Below are positions 32,299-42,883 of a DNA stretch of 64,000 nt, piece by piece. Positions within the stretch are counted from its first letter, which is position 1; the number at the start of each line of letters is the position of its first letter. Both the position numbers and the translations under genes were made by a program. This DNA comes from Comamonadaceae bacterium (lineage in GTDB: Bacteria > Pseudomonadota > Gammaproteobacteria > Burkholderiales > Burkholderiaceae_C): NCBI GenBank assembly GCA_011391745.1, contig JAABPX010000004.1, forward strand, positions 1 through 64,000, written 5' to 3'. The notes under the pieces were generated by a model. That model was not told the DNA's origin and did not search any database. It worked only from the letters and a program-made list of their open reading frames with translations.

Positions 32299-32649
32299 AT
32301 GAATGGGTTAATGAACGAACTGGCCAGCGTCTTGCGCGGGTTGTTGAAATTGGCGTTGCTGGTGCTGACCTTTGTGTTGGGCATGGCGTTTTTGTTCGTC
32401 GCCATCGCGGTGGTGGCGGTCTCGGCCTTGTGGTCATTGTTGCGTGGTCGCAAGCCCGCCATCTACACCACCTACACCCAGTTTCGGCAGGCCTCGCAAG
32501 CCTTTCGCCAAGGTGGCGCTTGGCCAGGTCAGCGGCCCCCGCCGGTGGGCGACCCCGCCGATGTGGTGGATGTGCAGGCGCATGAGGTGAGCGACCCAGC
32601 GACGAAGGCAGATCCTAGGGCCATCGAACGCGACCCGCCGACGCCCTGA
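32299..32649 (+). CDS. Hypothetical membrane protein
   Basis: MNGLMNELASVLRGLLKLALLVLTFVLGMAFLFVAIAVVAVSALWSLLRGRKPAIYTTYTQFRQ; one or two TM helices, follows dinG. Confidence 0.65.
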   Translation: MNGLMNELASVLRGLLKLALLVLTFVLGMAFLFVAIAVVAVSALWSLLRGRKPAIYTTYTQFRQASQAFRQGGAWPGQRPPPVGDPADVVDVQAHEVSDPATKADPRAIERDPPTP

Positions 32650-32656
32650 GCTGGGT

Positions 32657-33571
32657 TCATGGGTTGGCGTTGTCTTGGCGCAAGGCCAGCGCGGCCTCGT
32701 AGAGCGCGTTGCGCGACAGGCCGCTGATGTCTGCGCACACCTTCACCGCGGTTTTCAGGGGCAACTCGGCGAGCAGCAAACCCAAGACGCGCAAGGCCTC
32801 GGTGTCCAGCCCCTCGGTGGGCGCCGCCGCCGTCTCTGGGTGCACCACCAACACAAACTCACCGCGCAGGCGGTGCGGATCGGCCTGCAGCCAGGCGGGC
32901 AAGTGGGCTGCGGCCAGGCGGGCGATGTCCTCGAACTGTTTGGTCAGTTCGCGTCCCACGGTGATTTCACGCTCACCCAAAATGGCCAAGTCATTGGACA
33001 AGGCCACCATCCGGTGGGGCGCTTCAAGCAACACGCAGGCCCTGGGATCGGTGGCCAAGGCGCGCACCTCGCGCAAACGTTCGGTGGCTTTGGGAGACAA
33101 AAACCCAGCAAAGACAAATCGCCCATCCCAACCGCTGTGGCCGGTGGCGCTGAGCAAGGCGGTCACACTGCTCGCCCCCGGAATGGGCAGGGTGCGCAAG
33201 CCCGCGGCTTGCACCGCCTGCACCAGCCGTGCGCCGGGATCGCTGATGCCCGGGGTGCCCGCATCGCTGACGTAGGCCACCCGTTGGCCCGCTTGCAAAC
33301 GCTCAACGACGCTCAGGGCGGCTTGGTTTTCGTTGTGCTCGTGCAGCGCCAACAGGGGTTTGTGTAGGCCATAGGCTTGCAGCAACGAACCGGTGTGGCG
33401 CGTGTCTTCGCACGCAACGGTGTCGGCCAAGCCCAACACATGCAGGGCACGCAAGCCGATATCGGCCAAATTTCCAATCGGCGTGGCCACCATGTAGAGC
33501 GCACCTTGCGGATACTGTTGGTGGGCAGCGGCTTCTTCGACCGCTTGCATCAGGGCAGGGGAAACGGGCAT
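32657..33571 (-). CDS. rsmI: 16S rRNA (cytidine(1402)-2'-O)-methyltransferase
   Basis: GALYMVATPIGNLADIGLRA, CEDTRHTGSLL, DAGTPGISDPG, IPGASSVTALLSATG. Confidence 0.95.
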   Translation of the reverse strand: MPVSPALMQAVEEAAAHQQYPQGALYMVATPIGNLADIGLRALHVLGLADTVACEDTRHTGSLLQAYGLHKPLLALHEHNENQAALSVVERLQAGQRVAYVSDAGTPGISDPGARLVQAVQAAGLRTLPIPGASSVTALLSATGHSGWDGRFVFAGFLSPKATERLREVRALATDPRACVLLEAPHRMVALSNDLAILGEREITVGRELTKQFEDIARLAAAHLPAWLQADPHRLRGEFVLVVHPETAAAPTEGLDTEALRVLGLLLAELPLKTAVKVCADISGLSRNALYEAALALRQDNANP

Positions 33572-33965
33572 GTGGACATCCTCAAAACAACGTGGCGACG
33601 CCGCCGAAGCGGTGGCTTTGCACTACCTAGAAGCGCAGGGCCTGCGCTTGGTGCAGCGCAATTTCAAAACCCCCGGTCGGGGTGGCGGTGAGGTTGATCT
33701 GATTATGCGTGAGCCCAACGGCACCTTGGTGTTTGTGGAGGTGAGGCAGCGCGCCACGGGCGGCCAAGGGGGTGCGGCGGCCAGCATTGGGCGAACCAAA
33801 CAGCGCCGCATCGTCTGGGCGGCGCGGCATTTTTTGCTGCGTTACCCAAACGCCCCACCGTGTCGATTCGATGCCGTTTTGTTGCAAGGCCGTCTGGACG
33901 ACCCCAGCGGCACGGTGGATTGGGTGCAAGCCGCTTTTGATGCGTCGGTGGCTTGGGCACGGTAA
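33570..33965 (+). CDS. yraN: YraN family (UPF0102) putative nuclease
   Basis: RGDAAEAVALHYLEAQGLRLVQRNF..GGGEVDLIMREPNGTLVFVEVRQR. Confidence 0.92.
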   Translation: MWTSSKQRGDAAEAVALHYLEAQGLRLVQRNFKTPGRGGGEVDLIMREPNGTLVFVEVRQRATGGQGGAAASIGRTKQRRIVWAARHFLLRYPNAPPCRFDAVLLQGRLDDPSGTVDWVQAAFDASVAWAR

Positions 33966-33990
33966 GCCCACGGGCCGCTATGATTCGGCC

Positions 33991-34602
33991 ATGCTTGTGC
34001 AACGCATCGAACAGCAATTCATCGACAGCGCCGACCTGAAATACCAGTGCGCGCAATCGCTCGCCCCTCGCGTGGAAATGGCCATCACGGCCATCATGGC
34101 CAGTGTGACGGGCGGGGGCAAGGTCTTGGCCTGCGGCCACGCAGAGGGCATCGCGCTGGCCCAGTCTTTTGTATCGGCTTTTTTGGGTCGGTTTGAACGT
34201 GAACGACCTGAATTGGCGGCTTTGGCCTTGACCGCCGAAGCCACGGGTTTGTCTAGCATGGGCACCGATTGGGATGCCGCTGCCGCCTTGAGCCGACCGC
34301 TGCGGGCCTTGGGCCTGCCGGGTGATGTGTTGCTGATTGTGGCCCTGACGGGTCAGGAGGCGCATTGGTCTGCCGTGGTCAAAACCGCACACAGCCGGGA
34401 CATGACGGTGGTGGCGCTGACCGACGCCCATGGCGGAGCGCTCAAACAGACCCTGAGCGACACCGATGTGATCATCGCGGTGCCGCATGAATCGCCCGCT
34501 CGTGTGCACGAGGTTCAGCAATTGGTGCTGCACTGTGTGTGTGACGGCATCGATGCCCAACTGCTGGGTTTGCCACCCAACCCACTGTCACCCATGGAGT
34601 AA
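33991..34602 (+). CDS. SIS-domain protein (DiaA/GmhA-like)
   Basis: GGGKVLACGHAEGIALAQSFVSAFLGRFERERP; between yraN and a BON lipoprotein as in yraN-diaA-dolP loci. Confidence 0.88.
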   Translation: MLVQRIEQQFIDSADLKYQCAQSLAPRVEMAITAIMASVTGGGKVLACGHAEGIALAQSFVSAFLGRFERERPELAALALTAEATGLSSMGTDWDAAAALSRPLRALGLPGDVLLIVALTGQEAHWSAVVKTAHSRDMTVVALTDAHGGALKQTLSDTDVIIAVPHESPARVHEVQQLVLHCVCDGIDAQLLGLPPNPLSPME

Positions 34603-34607
34603 ACACA

Positions 34608-35219
34608 ATGTTGCATTCCCCTCAGTTTCGATGGATGGCCCTTGGCTTGTCTGGCGCGGTGTTGGCGGGGGCTTTAAGCGCCTGCGCCCCGTTGCTGGTG
34701 GGCGGCGCCGTGTTGGGCACGGTGAAGGTCACGGCGGACCGGCGAACCGCAGAAACCCAATTGGTGGATGAAGCCATTGAGCTGCGTGCCGGCAACCGCT
34801 TGCGCGAGGCTTTGGCCAACCGTGGCCGTGTCAACCCCACGAGTTATGGGCGGCGTGTGTTGCTGTTGGGCGAGGTGCCGACGGAGGCAGACAAAGCCTT
34901 GGCCGAACGAACCGTTGCCACGGTGGACAATGTGTTGAAAGTGATCAATGAATTGAGCGTCATGCCGGTGGCGTCGCTGGGCCAACGCTCTGAGGATGTG
35001 GGCATCACGGCGCGGGTCCGTGGGCAAATGCTCAATGCCAAAGACCTCAACTCCAACGCCTTCACCATCACCACCCATCTTGGCGTGGTGTACATCTTAG
35101 GCATCGTGACCGAACAAGAGGCGTCACGCGCCGTTGAGTTGGCACGCAACACCCAAGGGGTCAAACGGGTGGTGAACATGGTGGATGTGATCAGCCAAGC
35201 CGAGCGCCCCGCCCAATGA
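34608..35219 (+). CDS. BON-domain lipoprotein (DolP/YraP-like)
   Basis: Lipobox LSACAP; two BON repeats (VLLLGEVPTEADKALAE..., VVYILGIVTEQEASRAVE). Confidence 0.9.
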   Translation: MLHSPQFRWMALGLSGAVLAGALSACAPLLVGGAVLGTVKVTADRRTAETQLVDEAIELRAGNRLREALANRGRVNPTSYGRRVLLLGEVPTEADKALAERTVATVDNVLKVINELSVMPVASLGQRSEDVGITARVRGQMLNAKDLNSNAFTITTHLGVVYILGIVTEQEASRAVELARNTQGVKRVVNMVDVISQAERPAQ

Positions 35220-35237
35220 CGCTGGCCTGAGGCGGGT

Positions 35238-36140
35238 TCAGCGCAAGCGTTTGATCAGGCTGGAGGTGTCCCACCGGTGGCCGCCCATGGCCTGCACGTC
35301 GGCATAAAACTGATCCACCAAAGCCGTCACGGGCATGCGCGCTTGCAGGCGGCGTGCCTCTTCGAGCACCAGCCCCAAGTCTTTGCGCATCCAGTCCACC
35401 GCAAAGCCAAAGTTGAATTGGTCGTCCACCATGGTCTTGCCGCGGTTGTCGAGTTGCCAACTTTGCGCGGCGCCCTTGCCGATCACATCCAAGGCCAGGT
35501 GCATGTCCAGCCCAGCTTGTTGACCAAAGGCGATGGCCTCGGCCAAACCCTGCACCAAGCCCGCGATGCACACTTGGTTGACCATCTTGGTGAGTTGGCC
35601 CGCGCCGCTCTCGCCCATGCGGGTGAAGGCTTTGGCATACGCCATGCCCACAGGGCGCACGGCATCAAAAGCGGCTGGGTCGCCGCCACACATCACGGTC
35701 AAGGCGCCGTTTTGCGCGCCCGCTTGGCCGCCCGAGACGGGGGCGTCGATGAAGGCGACGCCCAGCGCTTTGGCTGTGGCGTACAGTTCGCGCGCCACGT
35801 CGGCCGAGGCGGTGGTGTGGTCCACCACGGTGGCTCCAGCGGACACACCCGCCAACACGCCGTCGGAACCCAGCACGACCGAGCGCAAATCGTCGTCGTT
35901 GCCGACGCAGATGAACACGATTTGCGCGCCTTGGGCCGCTTCACGGGGGGTGGCTGCGTGGCGGCCCCCAAAGGTTTGCACCCATTCGGCCGCTTTGGCC
36001 GTGGTGCGGTTGTAGACGGTGACCGAGTGCCCGGCTTGCGCCAAGTGGCCAGCCATGGGGTGGCCCATCACACCCAAGCCAATAAAGGCCACGGTTTGGG
36101 GAGCGACGGGGTCGTAGGGACGGGGTTTGGTGCTGTTCAT
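35238..36140 (-). CDS. NAD(P)-dependent oxidoreductase (3-hydroxyisobutyrate dehydrogenase family)
   Basis: VAFIGLGVMGHPMAGHLAQAGH, FIDAPVSGGQAGAQNGALTVMCGG. Confidence 0.9.
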   Translation of the reverse strand: MNSTKPRPYDPVAPQTVAFIGLGVMGHPMAGHLAQAGHSVTVYNRTTAKAAEWVQTFGGRHAATPREAAQGAQIVFICVGNDDDLRSVVLGSDGVLAGVSAGATVVDHTTASADVARELYATAKALGVAFIDAPVSGGQAGAQNGALTVMCGGDPAAFDAVRPVGMAYAKAFTRMGESGAGQLTKMVNQVCIAGLVQGLAEAIAFGQQAGLDMHLALDVIGKGAAQSWQLDNRGKTMVDDQFNFGFAVDWMRKDLGLVLEEARRLQARMPVTALVDQFYADVQAMGGHRWDTSSLIKRLR

Positions 36141-36174
36141 GCCCGCCATCATAGGGCCACCGTATCATCGAACC

Positions 36175-36879
36175 ATGAATCCGATCGCCAAGTCCCTGCG
36201 TGTTGTTCAAGATCGTTTGCGCCGCGTGCTTGAACAGACCGCGCGTGCGCCGGGTTCGGTGCGTTTGCTGGCCGTGTCCAAAACTTTCGACGCCGAGACG
36301 GTGCACGAAGCTTGGTTGGCCGGTCAACGTGAGTTTGGTGAAAACTACATCCAAGAAGGCGTCGACAAAATCGTGCGCTTGCGTGTGCTTGAGCCCAACG
36401 GGGGCTTGGTTTGGCACTGCGTTGGGCCGGTGCAGAGCAACAAAACCCGGCTGGTGGCCGAGCATTTCGATTGGGTGCACACCGTTGACCGCTTAAAAAT
36501 TGCGCAGCGCTTAAACGAGCAACGCCCCGCGCACTTGCCGCCGCTCAACGTGTGTTTGCAGGTCAACATCGACGGCGGCGACACCAAGTCTGGCGTAGCA
36601 CCCAGCGAAGCCTTGGGGTTGGCCCAAGCGGTGCGCGAACTGCCGCGATTGCGTTTGCGCGGCCTCATGACCATCCCCGACCCGGTGGACGACATGCTTG
36701 CGGTGCACACCCGCGCCCGTGTCTTGTTTGAAAATCTGCAGCGCGCTTTGGCCTTGCCCGACTTCGACACCCTCTCCATGGGCATGAGCGGCGACATGGA
36801 CGCTGCGGTGCAAGCCGGCAGCACCATGGTGCGCGTGGGCAGCGCCATCTTCGGCACACGCCCACCCAAAACCGCCTGA
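36175..36879 (+). CDS. YggS-family PLP homeostasis protein
   Basis: RLLAVSKTFDAETV, FGENYIQEG, WHCVGPVQSNKT, LSMGMSGDMDAAVQAGSTMVRVGSAIFG. Confidence 0.94.
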   Translation: MNPIAKSLRVVQDRLRRVLEQTARAPGSVRLLAVSKTFDAETVHEAWLAGQREFGENYIQEGVDKIVRLRVLEPNGGLVWHCVGPVQSNKTRLVAEHFDWVHTVDRLKIAQRLNEQRPAHLPPLNVCLQVNIDGGDTKSGVAPSEALGLAQAVRELPRLRLRGLMTIPDPVDDMLAVHTRARVLFENLQRALALPDFDTLSMGMSGDMDAAVQAGSTMVRVGSAIFGTRPPKTA

Positions 36880-36890
36880 AGGTGACCCCC

Positions 36891-37367
36891 TTAAAGGCCC
36901 AAGGGCAGGTGGCGCGTGTCCTTGACCTCTTCCATCACCGCGTAGGTGCGGGTCTCTCGCACCCCGGGCAGTTGCCACAAGACGCGCCCCGCGAAGTCGC
37001 GGTAGGCCACCATGTCGGCGCTGCGGGTTTTGAGCAGGTAGTCAAACCCACCGGCCACCATGTGGCACTCCAAAATTTCGCCGTGCACCTGCACCGCCGC
37101 CTTAAAAGCGTCGAACACATTGGGGGTGGTGCGGTCGAGCAGCACCTCCACAAACACCAGCATGCCGCGCCCCAGTTTGAGGGGGTTCAGCCGCGCCTCG
37201 TAGCCCAGGATGAATCCCTCGCGCTGCAAGCGCTGGGTGCGCGCCAAGGTGGCCGTGGGCGACAAGGCCACGGCCTCGGCCAGTTTGAGGTTGGGCAAGC
37301 GGCCATCGGTTTGTAGCGCGGCCAAGATGCGCAGGTCGATGCGGTCGAGTTCGTTCGGTTCGGTCAT
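36891..37367 (-). CDS. Lrp/AsnC family regulator, divergent to putA
   Basis: LDRIDLRILAALQTDGRLPNLKLAEAVALSPTATLARTQRLQREGFI. Confidence 0.9.
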   Translation of the reverse strand: MTEPNELDRIDLRILAALQTDGRLPNLKLAEAVALSPTATLARTQRLQREGFILGYEARLNPLKLGRGMLVFVEVLLDRTTPNVFDAFKAAVQVHGEILECHMVAGGFDYLLKTRSADMVAYRDFAGRVLWQLPGVRETRTYAVMEEVKDTRHLPLGL

Positions 37368-37432
37368 GGGAGGATTCTCTACGAAATATCGTTATTTTGG
37401 TGAAAAATTTGTTTGAATGACGATCAGACTCC

Positions 37433-40427
37433 GTGCATCCACCAAACACGGAGACGCCCATGGCCCGCACCCACGACCGACTGCCCTCGACCCAACGCCC
37501 CGAAACCGAGGTGTTGAACCCCCACCTGCAGGCCTTGGCCAGCGCATTGGACTGGGCCGCCGCCGCCGCGCTGGCCGCGCCTTGGGTGCGTGCGGTGCGC
37601 GAGAACCCACCGCCGTTTTGGGCCATGGAGAGCCTGCTCAAGGAATACCCCATTTCCAGCGCCGAAGGCTTGGCGCTGATGCGTTTGGCCGAGGCCTTGT
37701 TGCGCGTGCCCGATGCCGACACCGCCATCGCCCTGACCGCCGACCAACTCGGGCGCGCCGATTTTGAGGGCGGTGAAGATTCGACGCTGGCGCGCCTGTC
37801 CTCGTCGGCGATTGCGTTGTCCAAACACCTCTTGCCCGACGCCGGCCAGCAGCCGGGCTTGCTGACCAAGCTCGGTGCCCGCACCGTGGTGGCCGCCACC
37901 GTGCGGGCGGTGCAACTCTTGGGTCGGCAATTCGTGTTGGGTCAAACCATCGCCGAAGGCTTAAAAGAAGCTGCGGCTGTGCGCAAGCAACAGCCCCAGA
38001 TGCGTTTCAGTTTTGACATGCTGGGCGAAGGGGCCCGCACCGAGGCCGATGCGCAGCGCTACCTCGCGAGCTACCGCGATGCGCTGGCCGCCATCGCACG
38101 GGTGAGTGACGCCCGCCAACACCCCGCCGACCAAGACGGCATCTCCATCAAGCTCAGCGCCTTGCACCCGCGCTATGAGGACGCGCAGCACGAGCGCGTC
38201 ATGGCCGAGTTGGTGCCGCGCGTGTGGACCTTGTGCGAAGCCGCCGCACAGGCCAACCTGAACCTGACCATCGACGCCGAAGAGGTGGACCGCTTGGAGT
38301 TGTCCCTGGACGTGTTGGACGCGCTGGCGCAACGCGTGGCCACCCATTGCCCACAGTGGGCCGGTTTGGGCTTGGCCCTGCAGGCCTACCAAACCCGCGC
38401 CGTGGACCTGATCGAACACGTGGCCGCCTTGGCCCGCCGCCACGGCATCCGTTTCATGTGCCGTTTGGTCAAGGGCGCGTACTGGGATGCCGAGATCAAA
38501 CGCGCCCAAGAACTTGGCTTGCCCACCTACCCCGTCTTTACCCACAAACACCACACCGACCTGAGTTATCTGGCGTGTGCCCGCGCTTTGTTGGCGGTGC
38601 CCGACGCCATCTACCCCCAGTTCGCCACCCACAACGCGGGCACCATCGCGGCCATCGTGCACATGGCGGGCCGTGCTGGCGTGCCGTTTGAATTGCAGCG
38701 TTTGCATGGCATGGGCGAGGGGGTGTACCGCGAGGTCTTGTTGGTCGGTGATATTCGTTGCCGGGTGTATGCCCCGGTGGGCGCGCACCGCGACCTCTTG
38801 GCGTATTTGGTGCGCCGCTTGTTGGAGAACGGCGCGAACTCCTCGTTTGTGCACCAACTGGCCGACGAATCGGTGGGCATGGACACCTTGCTCAGCTCGC
38901 CGCTGCAGGTCACGCCCACGCCCGGTTTGCCCTTGCCGCCCGCGCTCTACGGCCCGAGCCGCACCAACAGCGCTGGACGCGAACTCAGTGCGGTGGCCGA
39001 GCGTGATGCGCTCTTGGCCGCCCACCAAGCGCTGCTCGCCCAAGGCTTGCCCCGCGTGCCCGAAGCACAGGCCAGCGAGGCACCCGCCGCGGTGCAGCGC
39101 TCGCACCAAGCCTTCGCCGCATGGAACCACACCCCGGTGGCCGAGCGCGCCGCCGTGCTGCGCCGCGCCGCCGATGCCATGCAGGCGCAGCTGCCCGCGC
39201 TGTGTGCCTTGCTGGTGGTGGAGGCGCACAAGACCTGGGGCGACACCGTCGCCGAGGTGCGCGAGGCGGTGGACTTTTTGCGCTACTACGCCAATGACGC
39301 TGAGCGCGTGATGGCGCCGCAGACCTTGCCCGGCCCCACCGGCGAGAGCAACACCCTGCGACTCGAAGGCCGGGGACCTTGGGTGTGCATCAGTCCGTGG
39401 AATTTCCCGCTGGCGATTTTTGTCGGTCAAGTGGCCGCGGCGTTGGTCACGGGCAACACGGTCTTGGCCAAGCCCGCCGAACAAACCCCTGCCGTGGCAA
39501 AGGCGGCGGTGGACCTCTTGCACCAAGCCGGTGTGCCCGCCGATGCGCTGCAGCTCTTGCACGGCCCCGGTGAAACCGTGGGCGCGGCCTTGGTGGCCGC
39601 CGCGGGGGTGGCCGGTGTGGTGTTCACCGGCTCAACGCCGGTGGCCAAAACCATCCAACGCGCCTTGGCGGCCAAAGACGGCCCCATCGTGCCGCTGATC
39701 GCCGAGACCGGTGGCATCAACGCCTTGCTGGTCGACAGCACGGCCTTGCCCGAGCAGGTGGCCGACGCGGTGGTGCAAAGCGCGTTTCGCAGCGCGGGCC
39801 AGCGTTGCTCGGCGCTGCGTTTGCTGTGTGTGCAAGATGAGGTGGCCGACGCCGTCATCGAGATGGTGCGCGGCGCGGCGCTGGAGTTGTCGGTGGGCAA
39901 CCCCGCGCAGCTCAGCACCGATGTGGGTCCGGTGATCGACCACGAGGCGTTTGAGCACATCGAGCGTCATGTGCAGCGCCTGCGCCAAACCGCCACCGAC
40001 CACCTGGGTGGAGCGTGTGCACACCGACGTGCCGCACCTGATCGCGCCCCAACTCTTTGAGGTCGGTGGCATCGAAGCGGTGCGCGAGGAGATCTTTGGC
40101 CCGGTCTTGCAGGTGTGCCGCTTCAAGGGCGACCCCATGGCCGTGATTGAGCGCATCAACGCCTTGGGCTACGGTTTGACGCTGGGCATCCAGACCCGCA
40201 TCGACAGCCGCGCCCAAGCCTTGGCCGCGGCCGCCCGGGTGGGCAATGTGTACGTGAACCGCAACATGATTGGCGCGGTGGTGGGCGTGCAGCCATTCGG
40301 TGGCGAAGGCTTGAGCGGCACCGGCCCCAAGGCCGGTGGACCACACTACCTGCTGCGCTTTTGCGCTGAGCAAACCCTGACCATCAACACCACCGCGGCG
40401 GGGGGCAACGTCGCGCTGTTTGTTTGA
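37433..40427 (+). pseudogene. putA: Bifunctional proline dehydrogenase / P5C dehydrogenase PutA, split by an apparent frameshift near 40000-40012
   Basis: ORF 37433-40060 (PRODH domain plus most of ALDH: GNTVLAKPAEQTPAVA, ETGGINALLVDSTALPEQVADAV) breaks into AHRRAAPDRAPTL*; ORF 39951-40427 in another frame carries the rest (LFEVGGIEAVREEIFGPVLQVCRF...NRNMIGAVVGVQPFGGEGLSGTGPKAGGPHYL). Confidence 0.85.
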
Positions 40428-40439
40428 GGGCGCGTGGCT

Positions 40440-41936
40440 TCAAAAGCGCGGCAGGTCGGGGTGTTTGATTTGCCCGCCGCGCACCAGCATCTTGCCGTAT
40501 TCGGCGCAGCGGTTGAGGGTAGGGATGACCTTGCCCGGGTTGAGCAACTCGCGCGGATCGAAGGCGCGTTTGACGCCGAACATCAGCGCGTTTTCTTCGG
40601 CTGAGAACTGCACGCACATGCTGTTGAGTTTTTCAATGCCCACGCCGTGTTCGCCCGTGACGGTGCCGCCCATGGCCACGCTGGTTTCCAAAATGTCGGC
40701 ACCAAACAGCTCGCAGCGGCGCAGCTGATCGGGGTCGTTGGCATCAAACAAAATCAGCGGGTGCAGGTTGCCGTCGCCGGCGTGGAACACGTTGGCGCAG
40801 CGCAGTTGGTATTTCTTTTCCATCTCGGCAATGGCCAGCAAGATGTCGGCCAAGCGCTTGCGCGGAATGGTGGAGTCCATGCACATGTAGTCGGGGCTGA
40901 TGCGCCCGCTGGCGGGGAAGGCGTTTTTTCGCCCGCTCCAAAATCGCAATCGCTCGGCTTCGTCGCGGCTCACCGCGATGGCGGTGGCCCCTGCGTTGCG
41001 CAAGACCGCGCTCATGCGCCCGATTTCTTCTTCCACCTCTTCGGGCGTGCCGTCGCTCTCGCACAGCAAAATCGCTTCGGCGCTCAGGTCGTAACCAGCC
41101 TTCACAAAGTCTTCCACCGCGGCGGTCATGGGTTTGTCCATCATCTCCAAACCGGCCGGGATGATGCCCGCAGCGATCACCGAGGCCACGGCATCACCGG
41201 CTTTGCGCATGTCGTCGAAGCTGGCCATGATGCAACGCGCCAATTGGGGCTTGGGCACAAGCTTGACGGTGACCTCGGTCACCACGGCCAGCATGCCCTC
41301 GCTGCCAACGACCACCGCCAGCAGGTCCAAGCCCGGTGCGTCCAGCGCGGTGCTGCCAAAGGTCACGGCTTGGCCGTCCATGGTGAACCCCTTGACTTGC
41401 AAGACGTTGTGTAAGGTCAGACCGTATTTCAGGCAGTGCACACCGCCGGAATTTTCGGCCACGTTGCCACCGATGGTGCAGGCGATTTGGCTCGATGGGT
41501 CGGGTGCGTAGTACAGGCCGTGCACCGCGGCGGCTTCGGAAATGGCCAAGTTGCGCACACCGGCCTGCACCACGGCGGTTCGCGCCGCAGGGTCGATGCG
41601 CACGATCTGGTTGAATTTGGCCAACGACAAGGTCACGCCCAGCGCGTGTGGCATGGCACCACCCGACAAGCCAGTGCCCGCGCCACGCGCCACCACCGGG
41701 ATGTCGCGCTCATGGCAAGCCTTGAGCACCGCCGCGACTTGGGCCTCCGTCTCGGGCAAGGCCACGGCCAATGGGCGTTGGCGATAGGCGGTCAGGCCAT
41801 CGCACTCGTAGGGCACGGTGTCTTCGTTGTGCCAGAGCAGGGCGTGCGCGGGCAAGACCGTTTGCAGGGCCTGCACCACTTCGGTCAAGCGTCGGGCGCG
41901 TTCGTGGGAGGCGAATTCGGGGCTGGGGGTGTTCAT
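40440..41936 (-). CDS. FAD-linked oxidase (GlcD / D-lactate dehydrogenase-like)
   Basis: VARGAGTGLSGGAMPHALGVTLSLAKFN FAD-binding PCMH motif; NVFHAGDGNLHPLILFD, GEHGVGIEKL. Confidence 0.9.
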   Translation of the reverse strand: MNTPSPEFASHERARRLTEVVQALQTVLPAHALLWHNEDTVPYECDGLTAYRQRPLAVALPETEAQVAAVLKACHERDIPVVARGAGTGLSGGAMPHALGVTLSLAKFNQIVRIDPAARTAVVQAGVRNLAISEAAAVHGLYYAPDPSSQIACTIGGNVAENSGGVHCLKYGLTLHNVLQVKGFTMDGQAVTFGSTALDAPGLDLLAVVVGSEGMLAVVTEVTVKLVPKPQLARCIMASFDDMRKAGDAVASVIAAGIIPAGLEMMDKPMTAAVEDFVKAGYDLSAEAILLCESDGTPEEVEEEIGRMSAVLRNAGATAIAVSRDEAERLRFWSGRKNAFPASGRISPDYMCMDSTIPRKRLADILLAIAEMEKKYQLRCANVFHAGDGNLHPLILFDANDPDQLRRCELFGADILETSVAMGGTVTGEHGVGIEKLNSMCVQFSAEENALMFGVKRAFDPRELLNPGKVIPTLNRCAEYGKMLVRGGQIKHPDLPRF

Positions 41937-42008
41937 GCCAACCAGTTTAGGCCAAAGCCCCGGTCTTGGCGTGAAGAAACTTGCAAGCTTGCTTGAAAGC
42001 GGCAGGAC

Positions 42009-42878
42009 TCAACGCAGGGCTTTTTTGACCCACTCAGCAAAGGCCGCGCATTCCCAGCGGTCCATGGTGCCTGTGCGCCAGCACAGGTGGTGCGCGTGGG
42101 GGCTGGGCACGCAGCGGTCAAACAAGGGCAGCAAGGTGCCGTTGTCCAGCCAAGGGGCGGCCAGTTTCAAGCGCAAGAGCGCCACGCCCATGCCGGCGGC
42201 TGCGCCGTCGCACATCAGACCGATGTCGTTGAACTGCGAGCCCTCTGTGGGTTCGGGCCAGTCCAAGTCGTGCGCGGCAAACCAAGTGCGCCAAGGCTCC
42301 AGCGGGCTGCGCAACAGCGGTAGGCCTTCAAGGTCCTCGCTGGTCTCAAAGGGGCCGTGTTCCCGAACAAAAGCGGGCGAGGCCATGGGCACCACGTCGT
42401 CTTTCATGAGGCAGACGTGTTCCACATCGGCGTAGCGCCCAGCGCCAAAGCGCACGGTCAGGTCGGCGTCTTCGGCCACCACGTCCAGCAAGGGAATGCA
42501 CACTTGCAGCGTGAAGTCGATTTCTGGATAGGCTTCGCCGAATTGTTTAAGACGCGGCATCAAGACCGAACGCGCAAACGTGGGGGGAACCGCCAAGCGA
42601 AGCTTGCGCCGTCCGGTGGTCATGGCGGAGGAGGGGAATTTTTGCAGGGTATTGAGCCCATCGCGCACGTGCGCCAAGTACTCGCTGCCCTCGGAAGTGA
42701 GCGAAAAGTCGGCCCGGCCAAAGAGCTTAACGCCCATGATCTGCTCGAGCTGCTTGATGCGGTGGCTCACGGCGCTGGGGGTGACACACAGCTCTTCGCT
42801 GGTTTGCGTGACGCTGCGCAGCCGCGCCAAGGCTTCAAAGGTGAGTAAGCATTGGATGGGCGGGATGCGAATCGTCAT
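42009..42878 (-). CDS. LysR-family regulator (GcvA-like)
   Basis: IQCLLTFEALARLRSVTQTSEELCVTPSAVSHRIKQLEQIMGVKLFGR. Confidence 0.9.
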   Translation of the reverse strand: MTIRIPPIQCLLTFEALARLRSVTQTSEELCVTPSAVSHRIKQLEQIMGVKLFGRADFSLTSEGSEYLAHVRDGLNTLQKFPSSAMTTGRRKLRLAVPPTFARSVLMPRLKQFGEAYPEIDFTLQVCIPLLDVVAEDADLTVRFGAGRYADVEHVCLMKDDVVPMASPAFVREHGPFETSEDLEGLPLLRSPLEPWRTWFAAHDLDWPEPTEGSQFNDIGLMCDGAAAGMGVALLRLKLAAPWLDNGTLLPLFDRCVPSPHAHHLCWRTGTMDRWECAAFAEWVKKALR

Positions 42879-42883
42879 GGGGC

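Noticed and set aside
37961-39562. 533 aa minus-strand ORF opposite putA
   Set aside because: Antisense shadow with biased composition and no motifs.
39378-39573. Short ORFs inside putA as possible nested genes
   Set aside because: Ordinary frame shadows; no initiation signals or recognisable protein.
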